Of a stretch of DNA of 38,034 bases, positions 1 through 10,770 are shown one piece after another. The translations under genes were made by a program, and so were the position numbers. This stretch comes from Hofstenia miamia (Eukaryota; Xenacoelomorpha; Acoela; Hofsteniidae): NCBI GenBank assembly GCA_900660155.1, contig CABFPE010000244.1, forward strand, positions 631,738-669,771, written 5' to 3'. The notes below the pieces were generated by a model. That model saw only the letters and a list, made by a program, of their open reading frames with translations, made no database searches and had not been told where the DNA came from. Positions within the stretch are counted from its first letter, which is position 1. Every line of letters begins with the position of its first letter.

Positions 1-28
1 TATATATATATATATATATATATATATA
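1..28. repeat. (TA)n microsatellite at the window edge
   Basis: Pure alternating TA from the first base. The tract probably continues beyond the window. Similar TA tracts occur at 6350-6402, 7997-8009, 8800-8820, 12011-12020, 13529-13547 and 14580-14610. Confidence 0.95.
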
Positions 29-1491
29 ATGTTAGCAAATATTGTATTCAGTTTTTCTACGATAACGTAAAGTTTCTATAATCAGCATTAGCGACTGATA
101 CACTGAATACTAGGAGGTGAAAAAGGGAGGTGGTAACTCCCATATAAATTATTGCCTTATGGCGTCAGGACCTGAACATTTTTTCTAAAACTACTAAATC
201 CCATCAATTAAAACTTCTTAATCAAAACATAGTGGCCATGATAAGAAAGTATTTTACTGAAAAAAATCCGTATACACTTTTTAGTACAAAAATATCAAAC
301 CCAATTTGGCACATGAAATTTCGTCCCAACCCAGCCAATTTCTACCTCTGAGGAGTATCAGCTCTAGTTGATCATAAAATGTAAATGAATAAGACATTCT
401 CTCTCCGGCGGTGTCTTTATATATACATTTTGTAGTTAGTTAACGAATTAGGAGTTTAAATTTTTTATACAAAACCCAAGATGTTTAGGGCTAAGGTAAA
501 TCAATCCATGGCAATTAAATGATGTCGAAGAAATAATAGATAAAAATAATTGTCAAGTAACTCGTGTAACTCCCATGGGGTAAGTCACTGTTAGTATGAT
601 TCATCTAAATAAATAAGTGCAAAGCATGCGATGGTATGACAATGTGCCAGATAAAAGGCTTACATAGGTAAAATGCAGCTAATCTTAAACTGTCTAGAAA
701 TTTTTTACATATTTGATGGCTTCTTAAAAATAATTTACAAACGCGTTTAACTCTTGACCTAATTAAGATATCCAAAATCTGGATGGATCACAGAATAAAG
801 GAATTTCTCCTCTTTCAGCTTCGGCACCGTGATCTTAATTACTTTGAGTGGTCTATTTACATTAAAAAAGGAAGCATTTAAGGTTAGTTCTAATGGCCAA
901 GATATTTAGACCTGAATACCTGAAAAACTTAACATTTTTTAAAAAATTTGCATTTTCAATGAAACAATTAATCTTTTCAAGTATAACAGATTCAGTCAGT
1001 AAAGAATTTCATCATTATCTTCGAGCACCTCCATCAATAGATGTGTTCATATCTAATGATTTCTATAATAGACTTGGAGAAAATTGATTGAAAATATAAA
1101 AAAGGGTTGTCCTTTTAAAATACCTGACAGTTTAAGGTTAACACATAAATACATGGATATTGAGCTACAATATTTGAACATTCAGTTTCAATGAGCTTTC
1201 AATTATATAAATCCCATATAAATTTCGAGTATATGGAATCTGTAGTGCCTCTTGAGACAGTTGAAAAATATTATTTTATGTTGTAAGGTCTTCAAACGAA
1301 AATTTGGAATTAGGAAAAGTTCTGAATAAACATCAGCATTTTGGCAAATTTAATCAAATCGGATGAAATTGAGAATAAACTATACCAAAAACCTTAAAAT
1401 TCAACTTTGAGGAAGACTAATCTCATTCATTGTAACCGTACATGTAAACGCAAAACATATTAAAAAAGAAATAAATGCAAAGTAATGTTAC
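29..1491 (-). other. AF10-like gene intron (left part), no recognised feature
   Basis: This stretch follows the splice donor at 1491 (minus strand GTAACA) and so belongs to the next intron of the AF10-like gene. It is AT-rich with only short chance ORFs. I see no exon, RNA gene or paired terminal repeat. The downstream C-terminal exons must lie left of position 1. Confidence 0.6.
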
Positions 1492-1691
1492 CAGATTCGA
1501 AGCCTGCATGGTCTCATAAATTGAGTTGAGGCGATGGGATCTGGTAGGTGAGGTGGTCAACTGTAGTGGAATCGAGAGTCGAGAGTTGACTGAAAGAAGA
1601 TGGTCACGTCGACTGCACATTGATGCCAGCTGCGCGTCCAAAATTTTATTTTCTGACTGTAGCTCGTAAAGACTGGACAGTAGTGATGCTA
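1492..1691 (-). CDS. MLLT10: AF10/AF17-like protein, leucine-zipper exon
   Basis: Internal coding exon of 200 bp. The acceptor is AG at 1693-1692 and the donor is TCTG/GTAACA at 1491. Its first two bases (TA) complete an Ile codon begun by the final A of the exon at 15189-15666 (phase 1), and it ends in phase 0. The 66 codons read a leucine-rich coiled coil near the start, LYELQSENKILDAQL, then a basic stretch (SRRDHLL) and NSRLSIP. As I recall it, human AF10 has LHQLQ-ENRRLEEQI...KKERLQLLNAQLSVP at the same place, so order and spacing match. In AF10/AF17 this zipper plus the preceding octapeptide motif forms the OM-LZ module, which binds DOT1L and is retained in leukaemic AF10 fusions. The Ser/Thr-rich tail after the zipper is also as in the family. 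A DOT1L role in this organism is inferred. No Met start applies, because this is an internal exon. Confidence 0.9.
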
Positions 1692-3050
1692 CTAAATTCA
1701 TAAAATTTTATATTGTGTTGACAATAACTATATGTATAAAAAAGTCATAGAAATAATTATAACTCCATCTGATGTCGTTTAGTAAATAAAAGGACATCAA
1801 ATGCATTTAGAGATAGCAATTTTGTTTCAAACTACCTAAAGTAAAAAACGTTTGACCTTTCAGACAAATTCTAATTCCAACTTGATTCAAACCGTTAGAA
1901 CAAACATGAACAAATGGAACCAAGAAAAACAATTATTGATAAAAGATTTGCGGTTGAAATTTTTCATAAAAATCGATATAGTAAGAAATAAAAACAAAAT
2001 GTTCAGGCTGGTTGTATTTTGACAATGAGAATATGTTTGAAAGCGCCTAGAAATTGAAGAAATGCAATTATAAAATATGAACTTTGTTAGAACTGATAAT
2101 TGAGTGAAAAATAGGATGACAAAAAAATTCAAAACGGGTGTTCAAATTGCAACACAACGTTCACATTGTAATCCAATGTGATAAAGTCTGTAGCTAGAAT
2201 TTATTTATTCTTACAACCTTCCTCATTCAAAACAAAATTATCCCTTTCAAAATATTTATAAAAAAAAATAATGTTCGTTTCCATAAATATATTAAACTGT
2301 GGAAATATTCACCAGCACTTTGTGGTTATAAATTAGAGAATAGACGAAAACTCTGAAACGAGATTAAAGAGTGGCAATGAGTTTAGCATATATGCGAACC
2401 CGACACCATTAGAATATTCACTACCCGCAATGTAGACTTTGATTCGCAATACATAACGGCTTGCTCTCTCCAATCAAATGATTAACATCAGTCATTTTCT
2501 GATAAGGAAAAATTCATTCAAGGATTTAGGATCTTTGAAAATTCTCATAATCGAGTGGTGCCTAACATTAGTAACTCTTTGCACAATCAATCTAAGCTTT
2601 GAACCCGAACCTGACTCAAACCCCAAACCCGAAATCGGGTAGGGCTTAATCGGGTACCCGATATCATTGTCTAAACTCCATAACATTTGACAGGGGTACC
2701 GTTTTTAATCGCTAATTATAACTGTTAATATATGATTTTTATTGATTTCACGTTAAGTTCTGGTTGCTAACGAGTTAACAAATAGAACTTCTTGCATGTT
2801 GCTTATTTCCGCATACCCGAATTAATAGAACACTAATGTACGGCTTATGATTAAATTAGTCTGTTAAAAAGCTTCATATGCTTCTGGACTATCTCATCTT
2901 AATATTGGAACGCGACTTTTAAATAACCCTGCTTGGTTAACGCAATTAAATAACTTTTAAATCACCCCGCGCAGTTAAATGTTTATTTTAGTAAGCAATG
3001 AAACGACACAACAATGAATACGCATACAGTGTCGTATCAGCATGTGCAAC
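1692..3050 (-). other. Intron sequence of the AF10-like gene, no recognised feature
   Basis: Start (3' end on the gene strand) of the 13.5-kb intron between the octapeptide exon and the zipper exon. It is AT-rich. A small cluster of CGGGTA/ACCCGA words at 2605-2660 gives a local GC rise but no ORF or repeat that I recognise. Confidence 0.5.
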
Positions 3051-3154
3051 TAGGGGTTGGAAAAAATTAATTGGAGACTTAGCAATTAATTCGTTCTTTG
3101 TCATTTAATTAATTGCAATTAATTGGGTCCCCAATTAATTTTTTCCAACCCCTG
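3051..3154. mobile_element. 104-bp hAT-type MITE with perfect 8-bp target duplication
   Basis: The ends are TAGGGGTTGGAAAAAATTAA on the left and, read inverted, CAGGGGTTGGAAAAAATTAA on the right. They are identical for 20 bases except the first two, so the element is almost all inverted repeat. It is flanked on both sides by TGTGCAAC (3043-3050 and 3155-3162). An 8-bp duplication plus CAGGG-type termini is the hAT signature. The element has no coding capacity. Confidence 0.85.
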
Positions 3155-3730
3155 TGTGCAACACACCGAGTGGTAGTTGAATTGCTTTGATGCACTGAAG
3201 AAATAGCAAAAAACATTACATTTAATTTGCTAACTGGCAATATCTTTGCAAGAAAGTAGTGAAAATAACTTGACTTGAAATGAAAAGGAAAACAACGTTT
3301 TAAAACAAAATTTGAGCAGTAAAAACTATTCTGAATCTAAAATACCTTGATACTGTTAAGCCCTTGTTGAACCAGTTTTCGAAATTAACTTCTGCAAATG
3401 CTGAAGTATTTCCTTTTACGCCTTATTAAACTTCGACAACATGTACATGTACATTGAATTCATAAGTGTATATTAAATATTGCTTTTATCGGGTCCTAAT
3501 ACACTGATTCAACAGTAGTATTACAACACTACTGGTCCTTCAAACCTATTGAAGAAAAGTTTTAAATTACTTTCGTAGTGTACTATATTTGTTCTCGGAT
3601 TAGTCAATTGTAGATGATAAGCTGATATCGAGAGTCAAATGCACGAAACATTCATATAAGACACTCAAAACAATCAAATCACAAGTTTTAGTAATGAAGT
3701 GGGACAATAAAATTCGAGAAAAAAATATGA
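3155..3730. other. Intron sequence, no recognised feature
   Basis: AT-rich filler between two MITEs. No ORF, paired repeat or RNA gene seen. Confidence 0.5.
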
Positions 3731-4291
3731 CTTCCTCCGTTCGAAAATAAGTGAGCGAATTTGATTCTCGAGCTGGATTATTGGCTACACATTGTTAAGA
3801 CGATAATTGATTGGTTAAAAATTGATTTACGTATTATACTGTTCTCAAATCAAGTCGTTTTACCGCCATTAATATTTTCATCTGAAGCTGTAGCTGGTTA
3901 AATAGCAGCATATTCAAGGGTCTTTGTACATTCACCCTCTGACGCTTTAATTTTTTGAAATGGACACTGAGGAAGCTCAAGATAGTGCTTCAAAGGGATG
4001 TAAACCCAATACAACAAACGAAACTCGACAGGCTATCTTACTGTTTATGTCACAACGTCACAAAAATGGTCGTTTGGTAAAAGGAGCTACCGAGGAAGCC
4101 ATGGAAAAATTTGGAACACGCTGATGGAAGTGCAGGATATGGTGCAAGTGTTGTTTGTTATACTTGTAGACCAGAATTTAGTTGACAAAATCACCCGATA
4201 ATGTTAATTTTGCATGCATTTATATATTCGCTCACTTATTTTGGAATTTTTTAAACAGTGAGATTGCTCACTTATTTTGGAATGGAGGAAG
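3731..4291 (+). mobile_element. Tc1/mariner-superfamily element with Stowaway-like ends, internally deleted
   Basis: Left end CTTCCTCCGTTCGAAAATAA and the inverted right end CTTCCTCCATTCCAAAATAA match at 18 of 20 positions, and both continue with GTGAGC. A second copy of the inner terminal motif lies at about 4228-4247, so the right end is tandemly repeated. These ends resemble plant Stowaway-type mariner termini. A TA occurs at the right edge, but the left edge has GA, so the expected TA target duplication is imperfect. The interior carries a short transposase remnant (3960-4124). The 0.56-kb length indicates a non-autonomous deletion derivative. Confidence 0.7.
3960..4124 (+). pseudogene. 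N-terminal remnant of a plant-type mariner transposase
   Basis: ATG at 3960 gives a 54-codon frame ending at TGA 4122-4124. The middle part, TRQAILLFMSQRHKNGRLVKG followed by a short Ala/Glu/Phe stretch, resembles the DNA-binding start of plant-type mariner transposases (R..I...L...GKL.KG....A..F). No catalytic domain follows; the right terminal repeat begins about 100 bases later. It sits between terminal repeats of the same superfamily. The family call rests on motif memory and is moderate. Confidence 0.45.
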
Positions 4292-6345
4292 TACATGCAA
4301 TGAACATTGGGATTTACTATTGCTAATAACGAAAAGATTATATAAAGTAGAAAAGTACAGTACTTAAATTCAATCAATCCGTTTTACACATAAATGTTCA
4401 TTATTGTAAAATAACTGCTAAAAATAGGCAATCTACATTCATCAAGACTTCGAACCTTCTTTATAAAGAAATGTTAAGCGCTCATTGAAACATTTAGTTT
4501 GTACAGTCATGAGAATTAGATTTAGACCGACATTTCAATAGAACAAACAAATCGTAAATGAGTCATACAGTGAACTATCAAATCTCTGGCAAACGTAGCC
4601 GTTTCTTCTACATTTCAGTGAATCAAATAAGACCGCGAGAAACAGACTACGACCCTCATGTAAAAAGTGGATTAACATAAAAAGGTGTTTAGATTAAAAA
4701 TGAGTGGGATTAGAACTGGCGCAAATGTGTGAAGCAATACTTTGAATGCATCAAGAGCAAGATTAAAAGATGAAAAAACAAATAATATTGAATGATTAAA
4801 TGCCATTTGTAAGCGCGTGCACTGCTAATATTTGAAATACTATAACTGATAAGAATATGCGTTACACACCTCACGAAAGACTAAATCATTGAGCAGAGGC
4901 AAACGTAAATATTTCAACTACGCACCTTTCCCAAAACATGTAACTTACAATACGACATTGTCTCCCAGTTTCAACAGGAATGCGAAATTCAACAATCCAT
5001 TTGCAATTGATTCTAACAAGCGAGTTACTTCTTAATGCATGCATAGTTCTATTAGAAGATAACAAATTATATTGCAGTTTTAAACACAGAATTAAAATTT
5101 GCAATTTCCTGAGGCTCAAATAACAGAGTGGAGCTTGTGAAGGACATACAAATTGAGACTTCAGAGTATGATAAAATAGAAATCTTTTCTTTTATTTCAA
5201 ATGAATGTTGTTGCTGCTTGACATTGGCAATCAACAGTTAAAGTCAATCATAGGCTTCAACTTGGGTTTAAATTTCGGAGAGGTTGAAAAGCAAGCTCAT
5301 CTATGGTAAAAAATCAAGTAAATTACGAGATGGTAAACGAATACAACCAATAAAATGGATCTAAAGATTCTCTAATACAATAGAAATAGTATAAGTGTAT
5401 ATATTCTTAAATTTTTTTATCGGTTAGAAAAGTTCTTTCATACGCTTTTAATGCAACCTCAACGGCAATAAACAAAGCCTGATATTCACGAGTCATGTAT
5501 ATTTATAACAATTCTAAGAAAATGTGGAAAATTGTGAAACTAGTGTGTGCAATCGATTTAGCAAGACGCAATATCAGCAATATATGTTCATATATCTTTT
5601 ATATACTGAGTAGTTAATTAGCAAATTTGTTTTAAAAAAGTTTTCATTTCAATTCGTCTTAAGCTAGGCTTAAAGATTGTTACAATGTCAACGTTAACTG
5701 AATTGCATTCCCTTCAGTAACGGATACAAAATAATGTATCATGTTGTATTATAATACGAAATTTGAAAATTTTCAACTGTCGTCGTACAAAGCAGGGCCT
5801 GCAGGCCAATCTAAATTCGAAATGAGTTTTATCAATCATGTTCGAAAAATTCATTAGCTAGAACTATTAATGATGTAAAATTGAGAACTGCGATTTGGTG
5901 TTTACAATCATATGTAGACTGGAATGCCGAAATCCAATTAACAATTGCTATTATATAAACAAAATTCAACAGAAAAATGTGGAACATCTAATAAAGAGAC
6001 TTTAAACAAAATTTAGGTTAAACAATAAGTAAAAATACTTATTACAAGTATGATAAGTTATATTTTCAAATTTTACATTCATTTTTATACTCTTCACTTT
6101 GTAACTTTTAATCCTAAATTTCTAACACATATCCAAAATTTGGATAGCAAACCAAAAATTGAAATTTTTTGCAATGATTATGTAAATGGGTCCAAAATGG
6201 AATGAAGTGACGGTAATGGGCCGAAAACGGATCAGGCAGGGTTTTTCCGTAAAATTGTGGCTTATATTAATTTCAGCGTAATATGTGCCAAAGCTGCAAC
6301 CATGCCTTGATATAACCAGTGCTTATAGAACTCGATAATATTCAC

Positions 6346-6399
<54 letters not shown>

Positions 6400-7187
6400 A
6401 TAGCGTCTAATTGATGTTTTTGAAAATGCGTACATTGGAAAAAATTTAGGTTTACTGTGTCTGTAAATTTAACTTATTTCAAATCATGACATGATGTCTT
6501 TAATGATTTAAGGCCCATGCACTCAAAAGAACACAAATAGAAAACTGCATTTCTTTAAACAATTTTTTAGGCTCGCGCCAAATGTAGACTATATCAATAC
6601 TAGGGCGTGGAAGAGCGTAATAACAGCTGCATACAGAATTTGACAGCGGATATTTAAACATATATTACGTATAGTGCACTCCGGTAATGAAGGAGTCTTT
6701 AAACAATTTTCTTTAGAAAATGAAATTTTCACACATTTTTCAAGCGAAATGAATTGAATAAATTAATACACTGTTCAATTTTGTGATGTTGTATGATTAA
6801 ATTAAATCAGTTGTAAGCAATTTTTCAGTGTGTACTCTTTTGAGTACTAGGTTACAGACGAGGTTAAAATAAAACCATTTTCAATATATAAAACTTAAAG
6901 TTCACTCAGAAATTAAATTTCATGGTTCGCATAAAATCTTGTGGTCATGATATGATCTACAAAACAATGAACTTCTGGTTACTCATTTAAATATCTAAGG
7001 AGTTTGTCAATTTATTGTATAAGAATGTCATTTTAATCATGTGCTTAATCTGTATACACCATGAATGTTGAAACTAATGCATCACCCAAAGCCAATTTGA
7101 CGAAAAGTTATTATATATAAGCAAAGCACTAAACTGATTTCTCAGCATAGTCCAACTTTACATGCGATTATTTACTAATAAAAATAT
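4292..7187. other. Intron sequence, no recognised gene
   Basis: About 2.9 kb of AT-rich sequence. It holds a TA microsatellite (6350-6402) and a small palindrome (GGCCTGCAGGCC, near 5795). The longest open frame (4886-5119, minus) has no recognisable protein features and I treat it as chance. Confidence 0.5.
6350..6402. repeat. (TA)n microsatellite, slightly interrupted
   Basis: About 53 bases of alternating TA with one TTT interruption near 6385. Confidence 0.95.
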
Positions 7188-7193
7188 TTTATT
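7188..7193 (-). terminator. Canonical AATAAA polyadenylation signal
   Basis: On the minus strand AATAAA lies 11 bases after the stop codon of the terminal exon at 7205-7373. A poly(A) signal so close to the stop is short but seen in compact 3' UTRs. A later AT-rich hexamer variant could be used instead. Confidence 0.6.
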
Positions 7194-7204
7194 AATAAAA
7201 TAAT

Positions 7205-7373
7205 TTAAATCATCTTCATTCTTTCTAAATTCATGGTTATACCATATTTTTCTTTGACAGATTTGTAGCTTGCTGCAGCTTCGCGAAGCGAGAACAGATG
7301 AGCAAGCTCCATTTCGAATTTGGCAATTTCTATGGCAGCATTAAACGACCTGATCGCTTCATCATAGTTTAAA
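7205..7373 (-). CDS. 3' terminal coding exon of an unrecognised protein (helical, TPR-like)
   Basis: The minus strand shows a good acceptor, TATTTTTCTTTTAG, ending at 7374. It is followed by one base completing a split codon and then 55 codons to TAA (7205-7207), with AATAAA just after. Base use is far more balanced than the surrounding AT-rich DNA, as expected of real coding sequence. The peptide begins LNYDEAIRSFNAAIEIAKFE, continues with an Ala/Glu-rich helix (SLREAAASYKSVKEKYG) and ends with RMKMI. The pattern YDEAIRSFNAAIEIA resembles a tetratricopeptide-type helix pair, but I do not recognise the protein. It cannot be an in-frame exon of the AF10-like gene. Joining it to the 15189 exon (phase 1, final A) gives an immediate TAA. 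It therefore looks like the last exon of a separate gene nested on the same strand, with upstream exons unplaced (possibly in 7.4-14 kb or the N gap). Confidence 0.65.
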
Positions 7374-8009
7374 CTAAAAGAAAAATACTCAATTATGACA
7401 TTGCGAACACTTAGGTGCGTGATATCCAAAAAGATAAAGCTAATTTTTTAACCTCTTAAATATAATGAAAAATAAAACTTCCACTAATTGCATGTACATT
7501 TTTAACAGGACCCAGGCCACACATGAATCCATTATGTGCTGAAATTGAATTTTAATTTGGTTGCTATTAGCTGAAAATGTGAATCATTTCTTATTTAATT
7601 GATGATTTCGATAAATTTAGTAAAATATAACTGATATATCACTAAAAGAAGATTTGAATTAATTAAAGAATTTAGATCCATAGTCAAATTCAATTCTTAC
7701 AACAAATCAGCGAAATTACAAGGGGCAGCCCCGTAGCACGGCACCACTGTACGTATGTATTAAGATTTAATAAATTAGTTAAAGAAACGTTATATATTTA
7801 GTAAATATTGAAATTTAGATCTTGTTCTACAGGGAATGAAAATTTATGAAGCAATTTTTTTCAATTGCCTTTGGGGTGAACTTTTTCTTATAGAAATTCC
7901 TATTACACATATAAATTGATGTAAAACGTATTTGTTCATCGCGTAATCACATTTCAAATCAGTTTTTTTGAAAAGTACTAACATTTATACCCCTAATATA
8001 TATATATAT
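7374..8009. other. Intergenic/intron sequence, no recognised feature
   Basis: AT-rich stretch upstream of the terminal exon. No further exon or repeat pair that I can support. It ends in a short TA tract. Confidence 0.5.
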
Positions 8010-8799
8010 CATGGGCGGTCCGTCATTATAATCGCGGCAATCGGCGATTACCTTATAATATGTGTACAAAGGTTTTATATATGGTGCATTCTTTAATCTA
8101 ATTCTAATAACAGATTGTAAGCATATTCGAAAACTGAATTAATTGTTGTAATTGTAACCTAAAGTTTAGTTGCTAAGCACAGTGGCGTTTGGCACCAAAA
8201 AATGTAGGGCAATTTTAATTCTTGTAACTGTTCAAAAAATTTTCTACAATAGCATTGTAGTTGTAAGAAAAATAAATTAGTTCCCACGCAGCATTTAAAT
8301 AAGTTTTCTTTACAAATGTAAATGGAAATGTAGAAATTTTAGGGCGAATTGGCCTCATTTCGATTTACAAGCCACAAAAATTACTTTTCTGACAATGGCA
8401 AAGAAAATTATGAGAGGGGCAGTCTGCTATAGAGATACGCCACAGGCTGAACGTTTAAATTTGCCACCATTACATGCTAAATTCAATCTACATTCATAAG
8501 TTGTGCATTCAAATAAAAATGACGATCACGGAGGAATCGCACTTTCTGTGCGAATGAGCTGGCATTAAATTCAGCTAATAAATTGCGTCCGAATCTGTTT
8601 CAATGTCGAACATTTGAGCGTAAAAGGAATCGCAACAAGTGAATGATTACGTTTAGCATTGATTGGCTAAAATACTCAACTATTTCCACTATTACCCGCC
8701 AAAAGTCTATAAGTGGAATGAATGAGGCATTTATTGTTCAATTTATATTATATTTAACATTTGCGATTGCCCTTTAATAGAGGGTGCGGACCGCCACTG
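8010..8799. mobile_element. Non-autonomous hAT-like element inserted in a TA microsatellite
   Basis: Left end CATGGGCGGTCCG and inverted right end CAGTGGCGGTCCG match at 11 of 13, and both sides continue with GCAATCG-type words a little further in. The flanks are ATATATAT on both sides. That fits an 8-bp duplication but is not diagnostic inside a TA tract. CAGTGGCGG termini are common in hAT elements. There is no long ORF. A second, smaller pair of hAT-like ends (8180-8446) lies inside. Confidence 0.6.
8180..8446. mobile_element. Possible nested hAT-type MITE
   Basis: Left CAGTGGCGTTTGGC and inverted right CTGTGGCGTATCTC share the TGGCGT core. The flanking octamers GCTAAGCA and GCTGAACG agree at five of eight, all differences being transitions. 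The match is weak and the call tentative. Confidence 0.3.
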
Positions 8800-8820
8800 A
8801 TATATATATATATATATATA

Positions 8821-8900
8821 GGTCCACAATTTGGGCTAGATGGATCTCTAGATGCTACGTGTCGCGTCAGTACTGAGGAAAGTACTCCCAAATTGTCACC
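8821..8900. repeat. Short inverted repeat next to a TA tract
   Basis: GGTCCACAATTTGGG at the left pairs with CCCAAATTGTCACC at the right, with about 50 bases between. It is GC-richer than its surroundings. Function unknown; it may be a tiny MITE relic. Confidence 0.4.
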
Positions 8901-9390
8901 GTAACTTACACAGTTATTTGCATATCGAAAAAGAAAATTAATAAAATAAAAGGTAAACAGTAATTGAAGCTAGATAAAATCTATTGACTAATTTCTACAT
9001 TGCCTCTCAATTTATACAGTGTAACTTATTACCTGTCTTTGTTTACAACTTAAGATCACGCGATAATCATGTTTTCCTCGCAATTAATTTGAGCAATAAC
9101 AATATGTAGCACCTAAAGCGAGGGGACATTAAACTGTTTTGCAAACTAAAACCGAAATGAAACTTGACATCATATTGACTTCATTACGAATATAAAATCA
9201 AGAAATAATAATCATGAGAAATCCCCGAGTGACTCTACACGCCCTTTGCTCAAAATTAATTCTGCAGTAACATTTGGAGGGCGGATCCTGTAACGATCTT
9301 CTGAGTTACCATTTCATCTCTTTATTTGAAGAACTGTATCGTATAGGCATTTGTGAGCTAATGGGGTAGTTGCGTCCTAAATTTTTCAAT
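8901..9390. other. Intron sequence, no recognised feature
   Basis: No ORF, RNA gene or paired repeat recognised between the small inverted repeat and the Penelope-like element. Confidence 0.5.
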
Positions 9391-9481
9391 GGTTAAAGGT
9401 TTTTAAAAAAGAAACGCATCATTTATTTGACATGTTTCGGCATGACGCTGCCATTTTCAAAAAGTTTCCCACTATAAAATT

Positions 9482-9673
9482 TACAAATATTAATCAAATT
9501 ACATATTTTTATATATTTTTTTATAATATTTTCGGTGAATTAAGTTTGTATTTATATTCATCTTTTTTGTTTAAGCTTGGTTCCTTTAATTCTATATAAA
9601 TTGATTCAATGATGCTTAGTTGAAAATTATCAATTGTCTTGGATAAAATTTTATATGTAAATTTCATATTACA
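9482..9673 (-). repeat. Inverted partial copy of the Penelope-like element 3' end
   Basis: Reading the minus strand gives the same peptide as the C-terminus of the forward copy, including IIESIYIELKEPSLNKKD. It continues DEYKYKLNSPKIL to a stop where the forward copy stops early. DNA identity is high across about 190 bases, with scattered substitutions. It forms a long potential hairpin with 10571-10770. Confidence 0.85.
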
Positions 9674-9739
9674 TATTACACAAAAAACACCCTTTGTGAA
9701 TTTCAAGGAAAGTTTTAGCTACAAGTTAATGGTGTTGCA

Positions 9740-10687
9740 ATGGGAAATTGCCTTGGACCAACATTACCAAATATTTATATGTCAAAATTTGAACAAAAAA
9801 TGAATGTTGCCAAAATAATGAATAAATTTCATTACTATGCTCGATATGTTGATGATATACTAGTTATATCAGAATATAATGTTAAAGACTTACTTCCTTC
9901 CTTGAATTCTTTAGATTCTGCAATTCAATTCACCATCGAAGAAAACAACAAAAGACTACCCTTTCTCAATATTAACATTGAAAGAATAAAGAACAAATTT
10001 TCGTCATCATACTGCAGTAAACCAACTGATACAAATTTAGTAATTAACTACAATTCGAACGTACCCTTTGCATACAAAAAATCCATGATCAAAGGTCTGA
10101 TACATCGACATTTCATGATTGATCACAATTACGAAGAAATTCATAAATCAATCATTAAGATCAAAGATATATTAAAGCGTAATGAATATCCAGCATATAT
10201 AGTCGATAGAATTATAAAAGAAAAACTAGAAGACTTACTACAAAGTCAAGAAACTAAAAACAAACAAATTGATTATTTATACAATTACATCTTTTATATT
10301 GAATATCGAGGCATACAATCAATTAAATTACAGAAATATCTGAAAAGAATCACTCCATCATTTTTAAAGATAGGCTTTAAACTAAAGACCAATAAACCAA
10401 GACATATAATAGGACTAAAAACAGAAACCAAGATCGAAAACATTTCCAAAGTAATATATGAAATAACTTGCAACTGTGGTGCACAATACATTGGAAAAAC
10501 GTCAAGGAATTTACAATTAAGAATTAAAGAACACAAAATTCATTCGACCATCTCTGATCATTTAAAGAACTGTAATATGAAATTTACATATAAAATTTTA
10601 TTCAAGGCAATTGATAATTTTCAACTAAGCATCATTGAATCAATTTATATAGAACTAAAGGAACCAAGCTTAAACAAAAAAGATTAA
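9740..10687 (+). pseudogene. Penelope-like element reverse transcriptase/GIY-YIG endonuclease, truncated
   Basis: The open frame covers 315 codons but is only the C-terminal part of a protein usually about 700-900 residues long. It opens at the RT motif GVAMGNCLGPTLPNIYM (with GVA just upstream of the first ATG). Next comes the catalytic YVDD box at residues 36-39, then a linker. A C-terminal GIY-YIG nuclease follows at about residues 237-275, with ITCNCGAQYIGKTSRNLQLR and EH. RT plus C-terminal GIY-YIG is diagnostic of Penelope-like elements. The frame runs on upstream but meets TAG at 9716-9718, where a Tyr codon is expected. The N-terminal RT motifs are missing and the extreme C-terminus is cut by TAA at 10685-10687. 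The copy is therefore dead. The methionine at 9740 is simply the internal Met of the AMG motif, not a true start. Confidence 0.9.
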
Positions 10688-10770
10688 TATAAATACAAAC
10701 TTAATTTACCGAAAATATTATAAAAAAAATATATAAAAATATGTAATTTGATGAATATTTTGTAAATTTT

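Larger units (their letters stand above)
9391..10770 (+). mobile_element. Penelope-like retroelement, 5'-truncated, with inverted copy of its 3' end
   Basis: The plus-strand body (about 9680-10770) carries the end of the reverse transcriptase domain and a GIY-YIG endonuclease. At 9482-9673 the 3' end of the same element (matching 10571-10770) appears in inverted orientation. It includes the last ~50 codons plus the start of the 3' UTR and then continues into more 3' UTR leftwards (to about 9391). A 5'-truncated copy preceded by an inverted partial copy is a known arrangement for Penelope-like elements. The two copies have drifted: the inverted copy reads GAT GAA where the forward one has GAT TAA, so the ancestral protein ran about 13 residues longer. 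Confidence 0.85.

Noticed and set aside
2492..2686. Gly/Ser-rich minus-strand frame
   Set aside because: Short, in a region of CGGGTA-like words, with no splice signals of quality and no recognisable protein.
10294..10536. 80-codon minus-strand frame
   Set aside because: It is antisense to the Penelope-like element coding region and is a shadow frame.
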